NCBI GenBank assembly: GCA_035525055.1
Contig: DATLEZ010000046.1
Location: 1 to 19,334 of the forward strand
Direction: 5' to 3'
From: DATEEG01 sp035525055
Lineage (GTDB): Bacteria; Actinomycetota; Acidimicrobiia; Spongiisociales; ZC4RG35
DNA length: 19,334 nt
Shown: piece after piece, positions 1-7,389 of the stretch
Layout: the number at the start of each line of letters is the position of its first letter
Numbering within the stretch: the first letter of the stretch is position 1
Position numbers and translations under genes: made by a program
Notes under the pieces: generated by a model
Database searches by the model: none
What the model was told of the DNA's origin: nothing
Seen by the model: only the letters and a program-made list of their open reading frames with translations

Positions 1-46
1 CAGTCGACCATAACCCCATATCGGAAGGAAAGGGCCGAAAGTCCTA

Positions 47-85
47 GCCACTGGGAGTGGCCGGTTGGGACGCCGTCAGGCGTCC
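47..85 (-). terminator. Tandem hairpins at the 3' end of the Fe-S reductase gene
   Basis: Two perfect inverted repeats are visible. Positions 68-74 pair with 79-85 (7 bp, loop 75-78, holding the TGA stop). Positions 47-52 pair with 56-61 (6 bp, 3-nt loop). On the minus strand the second hairpin is followed by a pyrimidine-rich but not pure-T stretch (40-22), so this is a possible weak terminator rather than a canonical one. Confidence 0.35.
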
Positions 86-2253
86 GGTTGCACCAGCATC
101 TGAGCCAAATCCCTGACCTTTACGTCCTCCCCCCGGCCCAATTCCTTGATGCCGTCGTCGATCATCACGTAGCAATAAGGACAGGAGACGGCGATCTCGG
201 ACGCACCCGTCTCCAGCGCCTCTTCCGCCCGTTCGATGTTGATCTTCTTGCCGGTGTGCTCCTCCATCCAGAATCGTGCCCCACCCGCCCCGCAACAGAG
301 GCCGCGGGTTCCGTGCCGGCGCATTTCGACCAGTTCGACGTCGCCGGCCGCTGAGGCCACCTCGCGCGGCGCCAGGTAGATGTCGTTGTGGCGGCCGAGG
401 TAACAAGGATCGTGGTACGTGACCTTGCGTCTTGCACCGCCTGCGGGTGTCGCCACCGCGCCTTTTCGAAGCAGCTCGGCCAGCAGTTGGGAATGGTGAA
501 CGACCTCGTAGTTTCCCCCCAGTTGCGGATACTCATTGGAGAGAGTGTTGAAGCAATGCGGACACTGGGTGATGATCTTCTTCACTCCAAGCTCGTCGAG
601 AATCTCGATGTTGGAGAGGGCCAGTTGCTGCCACAGGTATTCATTGCCCGACCGTCGGGCCGGGTCGCCATTGCACGACTCCCGGGTGCCGAGGATCGCG
701 AAGTCGATGCCGGCCTGATGCATCAGCCTGGCCAGCGACTGGGAAACTGCGGTGTTACGGTCGTCGTAGGAACCGGCACATCCCACGAACCACAGATACT
801 CCGCATGCTGGGTGTTCTCGCCGAAGATCGGAACCTCGAACTCCAACTGCTCGGTCCATGCAGCCCGCCGTTCCCGACTCAGGCCCCAGGGATTGCCCTG
901 GTTCTCCATGGCAACGAACGCTTTGGAAAGTTCAGCGGGAAAGCTTGACTCCATCATCGTCAGATACCGGCGGATGTCGAGGATGCGGTCAAGGATCTCG
1001 ATGTTGACCGGGCAGATGTCGTCACATGCACGACAGGTCGTACACGACCACACCTCCTCGGGGCGGATCCGCTGCAGGACCGAATCGCCTTCGATGACAA
1101 TCCCGGCGCCGAGGCTGACCGGCGGAGAGACACCGGCGTTGATCGCCGCCACCTCTCCGACCTTGAGGACGATCTCGCGAGGATCGAGCGGCTTGCCAGT
1201 GATGTTGGCCGGGCATACCGACGTGCAACGGCCGCAGATCGTGCAGGCCTCGGTATCGAAGAGTTGCTTCCATGTGAAATCCGCCACGACCGAGGCGCCG
1301 ATCGTCTCGATGTCCTCGACCTCTGCGAGATTCGGCATCTCTCGCATCGCCCCCTTCGGCCGGGCCCGCGGCGACAAGAACATGTTGGCGGGGGAGGTGA
1401 CCATGTGCCGGAGCTTGGTGGTGGGAAGGACCACCAGGAACGCGAGGAAGGCCGCGAAGTGCACCAGCCAGGAAGTCAGGTGGACGGTTGCGGCGGCGCT
1501 TTCCGGAATCAGGAGTGACAGCGGATACCCAACGAAGGACCAGACCTCGAAATCGGGGCGACCGACGAGGGCGATGCGGGCTGCTTCGGTCGTCAAACCC
1601 GTGACCCCGATCGACGCCAGGAGGACCAGGATCACCCCATCTTCCGGCTTGGTCTTCGATCGCAACCGCCAGGGCCTTTGGAGGTACCGCCTCGTGAAGG
1701 CCCAGCCCAGCCCACCCAGATAGACCAGCGCGGCCAGATCGAGAGTTGCCGAGTAAACGAGATAGAAGTCGCCCTCGAGGAACTTCAACTGGTTGGGAAG
1801 GATGTGGTCGATCTCGAGAGTGACGGTCCCTGCGAACAAGACGAGGAATCCGATGTAGACCATCGAATGCATGAGACCGGCCTGGCGGTCCCTCATCAGG
1901 GTCCGCATCCGAAGACCCCGGCTCAGTTGGGTAAGCCGCTCCCTCCATAGGCCGGTGCGATCGTCGGGAGCACCGCGTGACCAGGCTTCCGCCCTCTGCG
2001 CGAACAGAGTCCCCGCGAGGACGATAAACCCCGCGGTCGTCACATAGAACACCGCCTGCATCCACCCAGGCACGTTGACGAACACAACCCGGCCTACCTC
2101 GGGTTCATGATGCTCGGGCAAGGTCCCGAGAATCCCAAGGACAACTGTCCCTACGCCCAATATCGCGCCGAGCGCACCGATCACAAGTGGCGGTGCCAAC
2201 CTGCGTGGCGGAACGGCTGTTGGGGCCTCTTCGTCGACGAGCGAGGTATTCAT
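76..2253 (-). CDS. Membrane-anchored (Fe-S) reductase, FadF/ETF:menaquinone oxidoreductase type
   Basis: About 725 aa. Some six hydrophobic helices occupy the first ~290 residues and resemble the cytochrome-b-like NarI/DsrM membrane domain. Two ferredoxin-type 4Fe-4S motifs follow: CTICGRCTSVCP near residue 337 and CTTCRACDDICP near 402. Two CCG (heterodisulfide-reductase D-type) modules complete the protein, with CPHC near 565 and LCCGAGG plus CPYC near 655-690. This order matches Bacillus FadF and mycobacterial Rv0338c, which are proposed to pass electrons from electron-transfer flavoprotein to menaquinone during acyl-CoA oxidation; that role is inferred here. The ATG at 2253 was chosen because TACGTT lies 7 nt upstream; an in-frame TTG at 2262 is less likely. 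PspA lies 45 bp upstream, separated by a 7-bp repeat array. The stop codon sits in the loop of a 7-bp hairpin. Confidence 0.88.
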   Translation of the reverse strand: MNTSLVDEEAPTAVPPRRLAPPLVIGALGAILGVGTVVLGILGTLPEHHEPEVGRVVFVNVPGWMQAVFYVTTAGFIVLAGTLFAQRAEAWSRGAPDDRTGLWRERLTQLSRGLRMRTLMRDRQAGLMHSMVYIGFLVLFAGTVTLEIDHILPNQLKFLEGDFYLVYSATLDLAALVYLGGLGWAFTRRYLQRPWRLRSKTKPEDGVILVLLASIGVTGLTTEAARIALVGRPDFEVWSFVGYPLSLLIPESAAATVHLTSWLVHFAAFLAFLVVLPTTKLRHMVTSPANMFLSPRARPKGAMREMPNLAEVEDIETIGASVVADFTWKQLFDTEACTICGRCTSVCPANITGKPLDPREIVLKVGEVAAINAGVSPPVSLGAGIVIEGDSVLQRIRPEEVWSCTTCRACDDICPVNIEILDRILDIRRYLTMMESSFPAELSKAFVAMENQGNPWGLSRERRAAWTEQLEFEVPIFGENTQHAEYLWFVGCAGSYDDRNTAVSQSLARLMHQAGIDFAILGTRESCNGDPARRSGNEYLWQQLALSNIEILDELGVKKIITQCPHCFNTLSNEYPQLGGNYEVVHHSQLLAELLRKGAVATPAGGARRKVTYHDPCYLGRHNDIYLAPREVASAAGDVELVEMRRHGTRGLCCGAGGARFWMEEHTGKKINIERAEEALETGASEIAVSCPYCYVMIDDGIKELGRGEDVKVRDLAQMLVQPDA

Positions 2254-2254
2254 T

Positions 2255-2285
2255 ACGTACAACGTAGAACGTAAAACGTAAAACG
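2255..2285. repeat. 7-bp tandem repeat, acgtaNa x 4.4
   Basis: Units begin at 2255, 2262, 2269 and 2276 (acgtaca, acgtaga, acgtaaa, acgtaaa), with a partial acg at 2283. The array fills most of the gap between the PspA stop and the Fe-S reductase start. On the minus strand each full unit boundary reads TACGTT, which resembles a -10 hexamer. The AT-rich composition differs sharply from the surrounding DNA. Confidence 0.85.
2261..2266 (-). promoter_or_regulatory. Candidate -10 box (TACGTT) of the Fe-S reductase gene
   Basis: TACGTT is followed by 7 nt and then the ATG at 2253, the same geometry as at other starts in the window. It lies inside the 7-bp repeat array. No clear -35 was seen. Confidence 0.45.
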
Positions 2286-2298
2286 CTCTTTCGTGCCT

Positions 2299-3012
2299 CT
2301 AGGCAAGCCCGAGTTCCTTCTTGAGCTCCTCGAGACGCGCATCGGCCTGCGCCATCGACACCGCCTCCCGCAACTCGGTCTCGGCGCCTTCCGGAGTGGC
2401 CTCGCGCAATTCGCCCCGAGCCTTGGCCTCCGAGAGTCTGACTTGGATCTTCTCTTCCACCTTCTCGAGGGAGGGTGCGTTGGCCTCCATCGAAGCCCCG
2501 ATCGACTCGACCGCCCGGTTGACCGCTTCCTGCATGCGGGCCTGCTCGAGCTGGCCGACCAGCTGCATCCGCTTGGCCGCCAGCTCCTGGAGGCGCATGG
2601 CGTTCTGGGTGACAGTGCTCTTGGCCTGGTCGGCCTGAGTGATGGCGATCTCGTACTGCTCGCGCAGGCTGTTCAGGTTGGACTCGGCGGCTTGCAGCTT
2701 GAGGGCAACCGATTGGGCAGCGTTGGTCCATTTGGTTTGGCCGGCCACGTCCCCGGCGTTCTTCGCGGTCTCTGCTCGTAGTAGGGCTTGCTTGGCAGTC
2801 TCACGAGCCTCACCGACATCCTTGGCCGCTCCCTCGATCTTGGCTTCGATCTGAGTTCGGTGGGCGATGACCTTGGCGGCCTGGTTGCGAAGCTCCTGAT
2901 CACGACGGCGCGCCTCGTTGATGGCTTGCTCGATTTCAACGGCAGGGTCCATGGCCCGCTCTGCCGCCATGCCAAAGAGTGTCTTTAGGTAATTCCAGAT
3001 CCGCCGAAACAT
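2299..3012 (-). CDS. pspA: PspA/IM30 family membrane-stress protein
   Basis: 237 aa, the usual length for the family. The N-terminus has the short amphipathic segment typical of PspA/Vipp1 (MFRRIWNYLKTLFGMAAERA), followed by MDPAVEIEQAINEARRR. The remainder is almost entirely charged heptad-rich coiled coil, ending in LEELKKELGLA. Family members bind and stabilise the cytoplasmic membrane under envelope stress, and can form large oligomers or ESCRT-III-like rods. The ATG at 3012 has a GGGAG Shine-Dalgarno 4 nt upstream and TATCCT about 29 nt upstream, so this gene looks leadered. It follows the TPM-like membrane-protein gene by 71 bp and precedes the Fe-S reductase. Functional partnership with the upstream membrane protein is inferred from adjacency. 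Confidence 0.9.
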   Translation of the reverse strand: MFRRIWNYLKTLFGMAAERAMDPAVEIEQAINEARRRDQELRNQAAKVIAHRTQIEAKIEGAAKDVGEARETAKQALLRAETAKNAGDVAGQTKWTNAAQSVALKLQAAESNLNSLREQYEIAITQADQAKSTVTQNAMRLQELAAKRMQLVGQLEQARMQEAVNRAVESIGASMEANAPSLEKVEEKIQVRLSEAKARGELREATPEGAETELREAVSMAQADARLEELKKELGLA

Positions 3013-3067
3013 GGCTTCTCCCTGAGTTGAGTTGGGTGTGGCGAGGATAACGGCCGGAACAGAGCGC

Positions 3068-3083
3068 GGACGCCAGACGCCAG
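3068..3083. repeat. 7-bp repeat, agacgcc x 2.3
   Basis: ggacgcc-agacgcc-ag lies directly against the stop codon of the TPM-like gene. The same heptamer recurs as a longer array at 12813-12837. Confidence 0.5.
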
Positions 3084-4412
3084 CTAGCGGGTGCGGCGGG
3101 CTCGACCCTTGGGACGGGAGCCGCTCGAACTCGGTGTGGAACGGCTCGAACTCGATTTGCTCGAACTCCTGGAGCCAGAAGAGCTCGACTTGCTCGAGCC
3201 AGACGAGCTTGAAGACGATCTGCTTGAACGGTTCGACGATCTGCTCGGGAAGGGGATGCCCAGGCCACCGGAGGAGCGGCGACTCGATTGCCGGGGCCAG
3301 TTGTAGTCGACACCCTGGCCCATTCCTCCGACGATGACCGAGAACACATCAAGCCAATCGAGGCCCGAGCCACCAGCCGAGCGGGGAGCTTGCGGCGCCG
3401 GGACTCGCTGGGGACCCATCGGGAGATCGCGCGGCACCGGGGCCTCGCCTCGTCGCAACTTTTCGGCATCGGCCCGACAAATCATCACCTTGCGAACACC
3501 GGCCGAGGTCTTCAGCTCGGCCTCCTCGACCCCGGCTCCGTGGGTCGGGTCGAAAAAGCAGTGCTCGGGTTTCTCGTCGACCGGTGCCGGTGGCGGGCTT
3601 CGGCCCTCCATCAGGGCGGTCGTTGCTTCGAGGTCCCACCGCGCCCGATCGAGGTCATCTGACAGGTCTTCCAGCGCGGAAAGTGTGGTGGCGGCCGTGA
3701 GGCGGCCTTCGGCCTGCGCGAAGGTCTCGGAAGCGGAGCGGTAGTGGCCCAGCGCCTCCGAGCTCTTCTCGGTGCGGGGGTCGTCGGCCAGCTTGACGAT
3801 CTGATCGGCGATCACATCCATCTGGTGGCGAATCTCAGTCCGGGCTTCCTCGAGCCGAGACGTTTGGGCCGCCTTCTGCCGACGTCCGCTCCGCCAGATC
3901 GTGAATCCGATGAACCCGACAACGCCGATGATGACGACCGCCACCCAGGGGAACCCGCCTTCCTCGGCGGGAGAAGGCCCAGCCCCAGGCAAGGCTCCGG
4001 CGAACTGTTCGAACTCAACCGAGTACGAATCTTCCTGAGCGATCATCGCATCAAGCGCGGAACTGAGGGTCGCATCGTCGAACTCGGAGCTAACCGCTCC
4101 TACCTCGTCAGGGGACAGGACCACCACGGTTCCGGTTCCGACCACCTCAAGCAAGTCTGCCGCCAGCTGATCGGCACCATCGGCGACGGTCCCCGCCAGA
4201 GCGACGAAGTAGACGTCGGGGTGGGCACCGACCAGCGCCTCGATCTCATTGACGGAGACCGGGGCGCCCTCGGCTATGTAGTAGTGCCGAAACTCAAGGT
4301 CCTCGCCGATCTGGTCTATCGAGATTGCTTCTGGCGACTGGCCAAGCGCCGGAAGGGCGCCAAGGCTGCAGGCAACGATTGCCCAGGCCAGAGCCAACGC
4401 GGCCCGGCGCAT
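3084..4412 (-). CDS. Secreted/membrane TPM-like protein with CFFDPTHG module and Ser/Arg-rich tail
   Basis: 442 aa. Residues 1-24 are a signal peptide, 28-140 a TPM/DUF6676-like alpha/beta domain outside the membrane, and 155-173 a single transmembrane helix followed by RSGRRQK, which favours a cytoplasmic C-terminal half. Residues 180-270 are likely coiled coil. HCFFDPTHG at 284-292 with a second Cys at 312 resembles a small module I recall from actinobacterial TPM proteins; metal binding is only a guess. Residues 376-435 are extremely Ser/Arg/Lys-rich. The ATG shares one base with the upstream peroxiredoxin stop (TGATG), indicating translational coupling. PspA is downstream on the same strand, so a role in membrane-stress sensing is inferred. 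No enzymatic residues were identified. Confidence 0.75.
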   Translation of the reverse strand: MRRAALALAWAIVACSLGALPALGQSPEAISIDQIGEDLEFRHYYIAEGAPVSVNEIEALVGAHPDVYFVALAGTVADGADQLAADLLEVVGTGTVVVLSPDEVGAVSSEFDDATLSSALDAMIAQEDSYSVEFEQFAGALPGAGPSPAEEGGFPWVAVVIIGVVGFIGFTIWRSGRRQKAAQTSRLEEARTEIRHQMDVIADQIVKLADDPRTEKSSEALGHYRSASETFAQAEGRLTAATTLSALEDLSDDLDRARWDLEATTALMEGRSPPPAPVDEKPEHCFFDPTHGAGVEEAELKTSAGVRKVMICRADAEKLRRGEAPVPRDLPMGPQRVPAPQAPRSAGGSGLDWLDVFSVIVGGMGQGVDYNWPRQSSRRSSGGLGIPFPSRSSNRSSRSSSSSSGSSKSSSSGSRSSSKSSSSRSTPSSSGSRPKGRARRTR

Positions 4413-4852
4413 CAGACCCCGAGTTCTTGTGTGAGGCGGGCAACGTGGCCGGTCGCTTTTACCCCCCGGTACTCCCGAGCGAGTTCACCGTCGGCTCCAA
4501 CAACGAAGGTCGACCGAATCAAGCCAACGGACTCTTTGCCATAAGACCTCTTCTTGCCCCACGCTCCCAATTCTTCGGCGAGAGCGTGGTCCTGATCGGA
4601 CAAAAGCGGGAAGGGCAAGCCTTCCTTTTCCTTGAAGGCGGCGTTGCGTGCTGGAGCATCGGGACTGACGCCAACCAACTCGTAGCCGGCCTTCTGGAGA
4701 GAGGAGTAGTTGTCTCGAAAGTCGCATGCCTCGGTCGTGCAGCCGGGGGTCATCGCCGCCGGGTAGAAGAACATGATGAGGTTCTTTCCCCGAAAATCGG
4801 CGGCGGAAACAGGAACTCCGTCTTGATCGGGAAGAGTGAAGTCTATGGGCAT
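4412..4852 (-). CDS. bcp: Thioredoxin-dependent peroxiredoxin, BCP/PrxQ type
   Basis: 146 aa, slightly shorter than typical BCPs (about 150-160). It has the AhpC/TSA fold signature: FTLPDQDG at the N-terminus, then FFYPAAMTPGCTTEACDFRD with peroxidatic Cys38 and candidate resolving Cys43, the PrxQ spacing. GVSPD and FPLLSD follow, and STFVV near the C-terminus. The enzyme reduces H2O2 and organic or lipid hydroperoxides with thioredoxin as donor, in the cytoplasm. The ATG at 4852 has TAACTT 6 nt upstream and no Shine-Dalgarno, consistent with a leaderless transcript. Its TGA overlaps the ATG of the TPM-like gene by one base, so the peroxide and membrane-stress genes are probably co-transcribed. 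Confidence 0.92.
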   Translation of the reverse strand: MPIDFTLPDQDGVPVSAADFRGKNLIMFFYPAAMTPGCTTEACDFRDNYSSLQKAGYELVGVSPDAPARNAAFKEKEGLPFPLLSDQDHALAEELGAWGKKRSYGKESVGLIRSTFVVGADGELAREYRGVKATGHVARLTQELGV

Positions 4853-4858
4853 ACGAGA

Positions 4859-4864
4859 AAGTTA
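4859..4864 (-). promoter_or_regulatory. Candidate -10 box (TAACTT) of bcp
   Basis: TAACTT lies 6 nt before the bcp ATG. It sits in the 47-bp gap after the proline dehydrogenase gene, suggesting bcp starts its own transcription unit. Confidence 0.45.
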
Positions 4865-4899
4865 GACGGTCGACCGGGGTACCACCCGGCTGCCGACGC

Positions 4900-5811
4900 T
4901 TACCGGCCGACCAGCGCCCGGAGGAAGAAGCCGAGGTTGGCGGGGCGCTCGGCCAGGCGGCGAACCAGATAGGGGTACCACCTCGATCCGTAGGGAACGT
5001 AGATGCGAATCGGATAGCCGGCTGCGGCCAGCTCCTTCTGGGCCTGGGGCCGAACGCCGTACAGCATCTGGAACTCGAACGGCAGGCGACGCTGGTGGTC
5101 CAACTGGCGCGCCAAGTCAATCAATTGAGGGTCGTGGGTTGCCACCGCCGGTGTGACATTCTCAAATCCCATCAACACGTTCAGAAGCCGTGCAAAGGCG
5201 GCGTCAACCTCCGATGTCGACTGAAACGCCACCGCTTCCGGCTCCACGTAGGCGCCTTTGCAAAGTCGGAGATGGCCCCCGAGCGGCATCAATCGCAAGA
5301 GATCATCCGGAGTTCGGTAGAGGTACGCCTGCAGCGCAAGCCCGAGGTTGCCGTGTCGCGGCTGGGCGTCGGCGTAGATGTCGACGGTCTCTTCGGTGTA
5401 AGTGGAGTCCTCCATGTCGATCGTGACAGTGAGGCCAAGGCGCGCGGCCGAGGCAGCCAGCCGGTCGAGAGTTGCCCGGGCCAGGTCGGGATCGAAAGCG
5501 AGGCCGAGCTGAGTCAGCTTGATCGAAACATTCCCGTCAATGGAATTGGCTGCTATCTCATCGAGGCAAGCGACATAACTGGCCAGAGCCGCTTCCACCT
5601 CAACGGCGGAATTGACTTCCTCTCCTAGGAGGTCAAGGGACACCTTCATCCCTTGACGGTTGAGCTTCTGGGCGGCCCCGATGGCTTCGGCCAGGGTGTC
5701 GCCCGCCACGAAGCGGCGGACCAATGCCTTACCGGCCCTGGTGTTTGTGAACGTTGATCGGACCGGGGTGGACTCGGCAACGGCAACCACCATCCGGGAA
5801 AAGGCGCTCAC
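4900..5811 (-). CDS. Proline dehydrogenase (monofunctional PRODH)
   Basis: 303 aa, the normal size of a stand-alone bacterial PRODH. Family motifs appear in order: VSLDLLGEEV (57-66), VSIKLTQLG (95-103), TIDMED (130-135), LRLCKGAY (181-188), ATHD (224-227), FEFQMLYGVR (245-254) and YVPYGSRWYPYLVRRLAE (271-288). These form the FAD-binding beta-barrel and the substrate-binding C-terminal helix. The enzyme oxidises proline to pyrroline-5-carboxylate and passes electrons to the quinone pool at the membrane. The start is a GTG overlapping the proC stop (GTGA, 5808-5811), so translation is coupled. No pyrroline-5-carboxylate dehydrogenase is in the window. Finding it downstream of proC, an enzyme of the opposing direction, is unusual. 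Confidence 0.93.
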   Translation of the reverse strand: MSAFSRMVVAVAESTPVRSTFTNTRAGKALVRRFVAGDTLAEAIGAAQKLNRQGMKVSLDLLGEEVNSAVEVEAALASYVACLDEIAANSIDGNVSIKLTQLGLAFDPDLARATLDRLAASAARLGLTVTIDMEDSTYTEETVDIYADAQPRHGNLGLALQAYLYRTPDDLLRLMPLGGHLRLCKGAYVEPEAVAFQSTSEVDAAFARLLNVLMGFENVTPAVATHDPQLIDLARQLDHQRRLPFEFQMLYGVRPQAQKELAAAGYPIRIYVPYGSRWYPYLVRRLAERPANLGFFLRALVGR

Positions 5812-6614
5812 CCGGCGCCGAGCTCCCTCGCCCTCTGTGCTGCAGCCCTGACCGCATCCTCCACCACGGCCCGAAAACCCCGTTCTTCGAGGATGTGCAT
5901 GGCCGCCGCAGTCGTGCCACCCGGCGATGTCACCTGCGAGCGCAACTCGGAGGGCCCATGGCCGGTTTCGGTCAGGAGATGGCCGGCGCCCCTGATCGTT
6001 TGATGGACGAATGACTCGGCGACATCCCGGGGCAAACCTTCCCGAACGGCGGCGTCGGTGAGGGCCTCGGCCAGCAGGAAGACGTAGGCAGGACCCGTAC
6101 CGGAAACGGCGGTGACCGCATCGAGGAGGCTCTCCTCCATGGCCCGTACCGACCCCACCGCCTCCAGGACGATGCGGGTCTTGGCAACGTCGGCCTCGGT
6201 GGCGAAGCGGCCGGCCGCGATCCCGGTCACGCCTTCGCCGACGAGCGCCGGGGTGTTGGGCATAGCCCTCACGACAGGCACCTCCCCCAGAACCTTCTCA
6301 AACGTGGAGGTCGGGACTCCAGCCGCGATCGAGAGGACCACCTGCTCAATGGTGATTGCGGAGCCCAGATTGTCGAGGAGAACGGAGACGTCCCGGGGCT
6401 TGACCGCCACCACGATCACTTCCCGCCCGGAAGACGCCTGACGGGCATCGAGGCTTACTGCCACCCCGGTTTCGACCCGCAGCGCCTCGACCTGTTCGGG
6501 TCGTCTGATAGCCAGGGAAAGCTGATCCGGCGCCCATCCGGCGGCCAGCATGCCAGCGGCGAGCGCCCTGCCCATGGCACCGATTCCGATAATGGCAACG
6601 CTCGGTCTATTCAT
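5808..6614 (-). CDS. proC: Pyrroline-5-carboxylate reductase
   Basis: 268 aa. The N-terminal Rossmann motif IIGIGAMGRALAAGML binds NAD(P)H. VAVKPRDV, VRAMPNTPALVGEGVTGI and the signature SGTGPAYVFLLAEALTDA...QTIRGAGHLL...VTSPGGTTAAAMHILEERGF follow, all diagnostic of ProC. It catalyses the last step of proline biosynthesis, P5C to proline. The ATG at 6614 is preferred over the adjacent in-frame TTG at 6617. It lies 15 bp after the udk stop without an obvious promoter, so a udk-proC-PRODH operon is likely. The gene's stop overlaps the PRODH GTG by 4 bp. Confidence 0.95.
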   Translation of the reverse strand: MNRPSVAIIGIGAMGRALAAGMLAAGWAPDQLSLAIRRPEQVEALRVETGVAVSLDARQASSGREVIVVAVKPRDVSVLLDNLGSAITIEQVVLSIAAGVPTSTFEKVLGEVPVVRAMPNTPALVGEGVTGIAAGRFATEADVAKTRIVLEAVGSVRAMEESLLDAVTAVSGTGPAYVFLLAEALTDAAVREGLPRDVAESFVHQTIRGAGHLLTETGHGPSELRSQVTSPGGTTAAAMHILEERGFRAVVEDAVRAAAQRARELGAG

Positions 6615-6629
6615 CAAACGCCGCAGTGA

Positions 6630-7298
6630 TCATGGCGACGACGAGTATATGGACGGGGGCCTTCCGACCAGATACGCCCTGATCATGTCGATCACCGTCG
6701 CCACGGCGGTCGGGTTGTAGCCCTCGGGGATGATCAGATCGGCGTAACACTTGGAGGGCTCGACGAACTCGAGGTGCATCGGGCGTACGAATGCGAAGTA
6801 CTGCTCCAAAACCGACGGCGTGGTTCTGCCTCTCTCTTCGATGTCACGACCCAGTCGCCGGGCGAGGCGAACATCGGGGTCAGTGTCGACGTAGATCTTG
6901 AGGTCGAGGTGCTCGCGGAGGTCCCTATCGGCCAGCACCAGGATCCCTTCAACGATGATCACGGGAGCGGGCTCGAGGCGGTCGGTCTCATCCGCCCGGA
7001 GGTGGCGGGTGAAGTCATATGTCGGCCGATCGATGCCGGCACCCTTCGAAAGCATCCCAAGGTGCTCGATCAGCAGCTCTGTTTCGAGCGAGTCGGGATG
7101 GTCGTAGTTCACCCGCGACCGCTCTTCGAAACTGAGTTCGGGGCGATGGCGGTAGTACGAATCGTGCTGCACCAGCACCACCCCGGGTAGGGCGCCAAGA
7201 ACCGCTTCGGCGATTGTCGTCTTCCCCGACCCCGACCCGCCGGCAATGCCGATCGTCAACGGCTGCAGACCGGAGAAACCGGGCGCGGGGTCATTCAC
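6630..7298 (-). CDS. udk: Uridine kinase
   Basis: 222 aa from the GTG at 7298. The P-loop is IGIAGGSGSGKTT (near residues 16-28), followed by QHDSYYRHRPELSFEER, NYDHPDS, IIVEGILVLADRDLREH and VDTDPDVRLARRLGRDIEERGRT, typical of Udk/PRK-family nucleoside kinases. It phosphorylates uridine (and usually cytidine) to the monophosphate in pyrimidine salvage. The frame stays open up to an ATG at 7382. However, GTG 7298 has TAACGT exactly 7 nt upstream, gives the usual family length, and removes overlap with the promoter of the divergent PLP enzyme. It leads the udk-proC-PRODH operon. Confidence 0.92.
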   Translation of the reverse strand: MNDPAPGFSGLQPLTIGIAGGSGSGKTTIAEAVLGALPGVVLVQHDSYYRHRPELSFEERSRVNYDHPDSLETELLIEHLGMLSKGAGIDRPTYDFTRHLRADETDRLEPAPVIIVEGILVLADRDLREHLDLKIYVDTDPDVRLARRLGRDIEERGRTTPSVLEQYFAFVRPMHLEFVEPSKCYADLIIPEGYNPTAVATVIDMIRAYLVGRPPSIYSSSP

Positions 7299-7305
7299 CG
7301 GTATC

Positions 7306-7311
7306 ACGTTA
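7306..7311 (-). promoter_or_regulatory. Candidate -10 box (TAACGT) of udk operon
   Basis: TAACGT, then 7 nt, then the GTG at 7298. It forms a compact divergent pair with the -10 at 7342-7347 on the other strand. Confidence 0.45.
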
Positions 7312-7341
7312 GGTGGATGGGAGATCCGCTCAGCTCCTCCG

Positions 7342-7347
7342 TAGAGT
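7342..7347 (+). promoter_or_regulatory. Candidate -10 box (TAGAGT) of the PLP lyase gene
   Basis: TAGAGT, 7 nt, then the ATG at 7355, with no Shine-Dalgarno. This geometry was used to choose the start of the downstream gene. Confidence 0.45.
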
Positions 7348-7351
7348 CCAT

Positions 7352-7389
7352 CAGATGCCATTGGATTCTGAACAGATGCCATTGAATTC
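7352..7389 (+). repeat. 21-bp direct repeat at the start of the PLP lyase gene
   Basis: cagatgccattggattc (7352-7368) recurs as cagatgccattgaattc (7373-7389) with one mismatch and a 21-bp period. Each copy contains an in-frame ATG, so the protein begins MPLDSEQ-MPLNSD. Confidence 0.8.

Noticed and set aside
1..62. Possible structured RNA or GEMM-like riboswitch (contains ggccgaaagtcc and a 6-bp hairpin).
   Set aside because: The CGAAAG motif suggested c-di-GMP riboswitches, but the conserved partner segments are missing and the fragment is cut by the window edge.
1022..2065. Minus-strand alternative frame inside the Fe-S reductase gene.
   Set aside because: It lacks domain features; the overlapping frame carries complete Fe-S and CCG motifs.
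3091..3306. Plus-strand open frame rich in Leu/Glu/Asp.
   Set aside because: It is the antisense of the Ser/Arg-rich tail of the TPM-like gene; the Leu/Glu composition follows directly from the complementary codons.
7299..7382. Longer uridine kinase N-terminus from the ATG at 7382.
   Set aside because: It would cross the start and promoter of the divergent PLP lyase gene and exceeds the usual family length.
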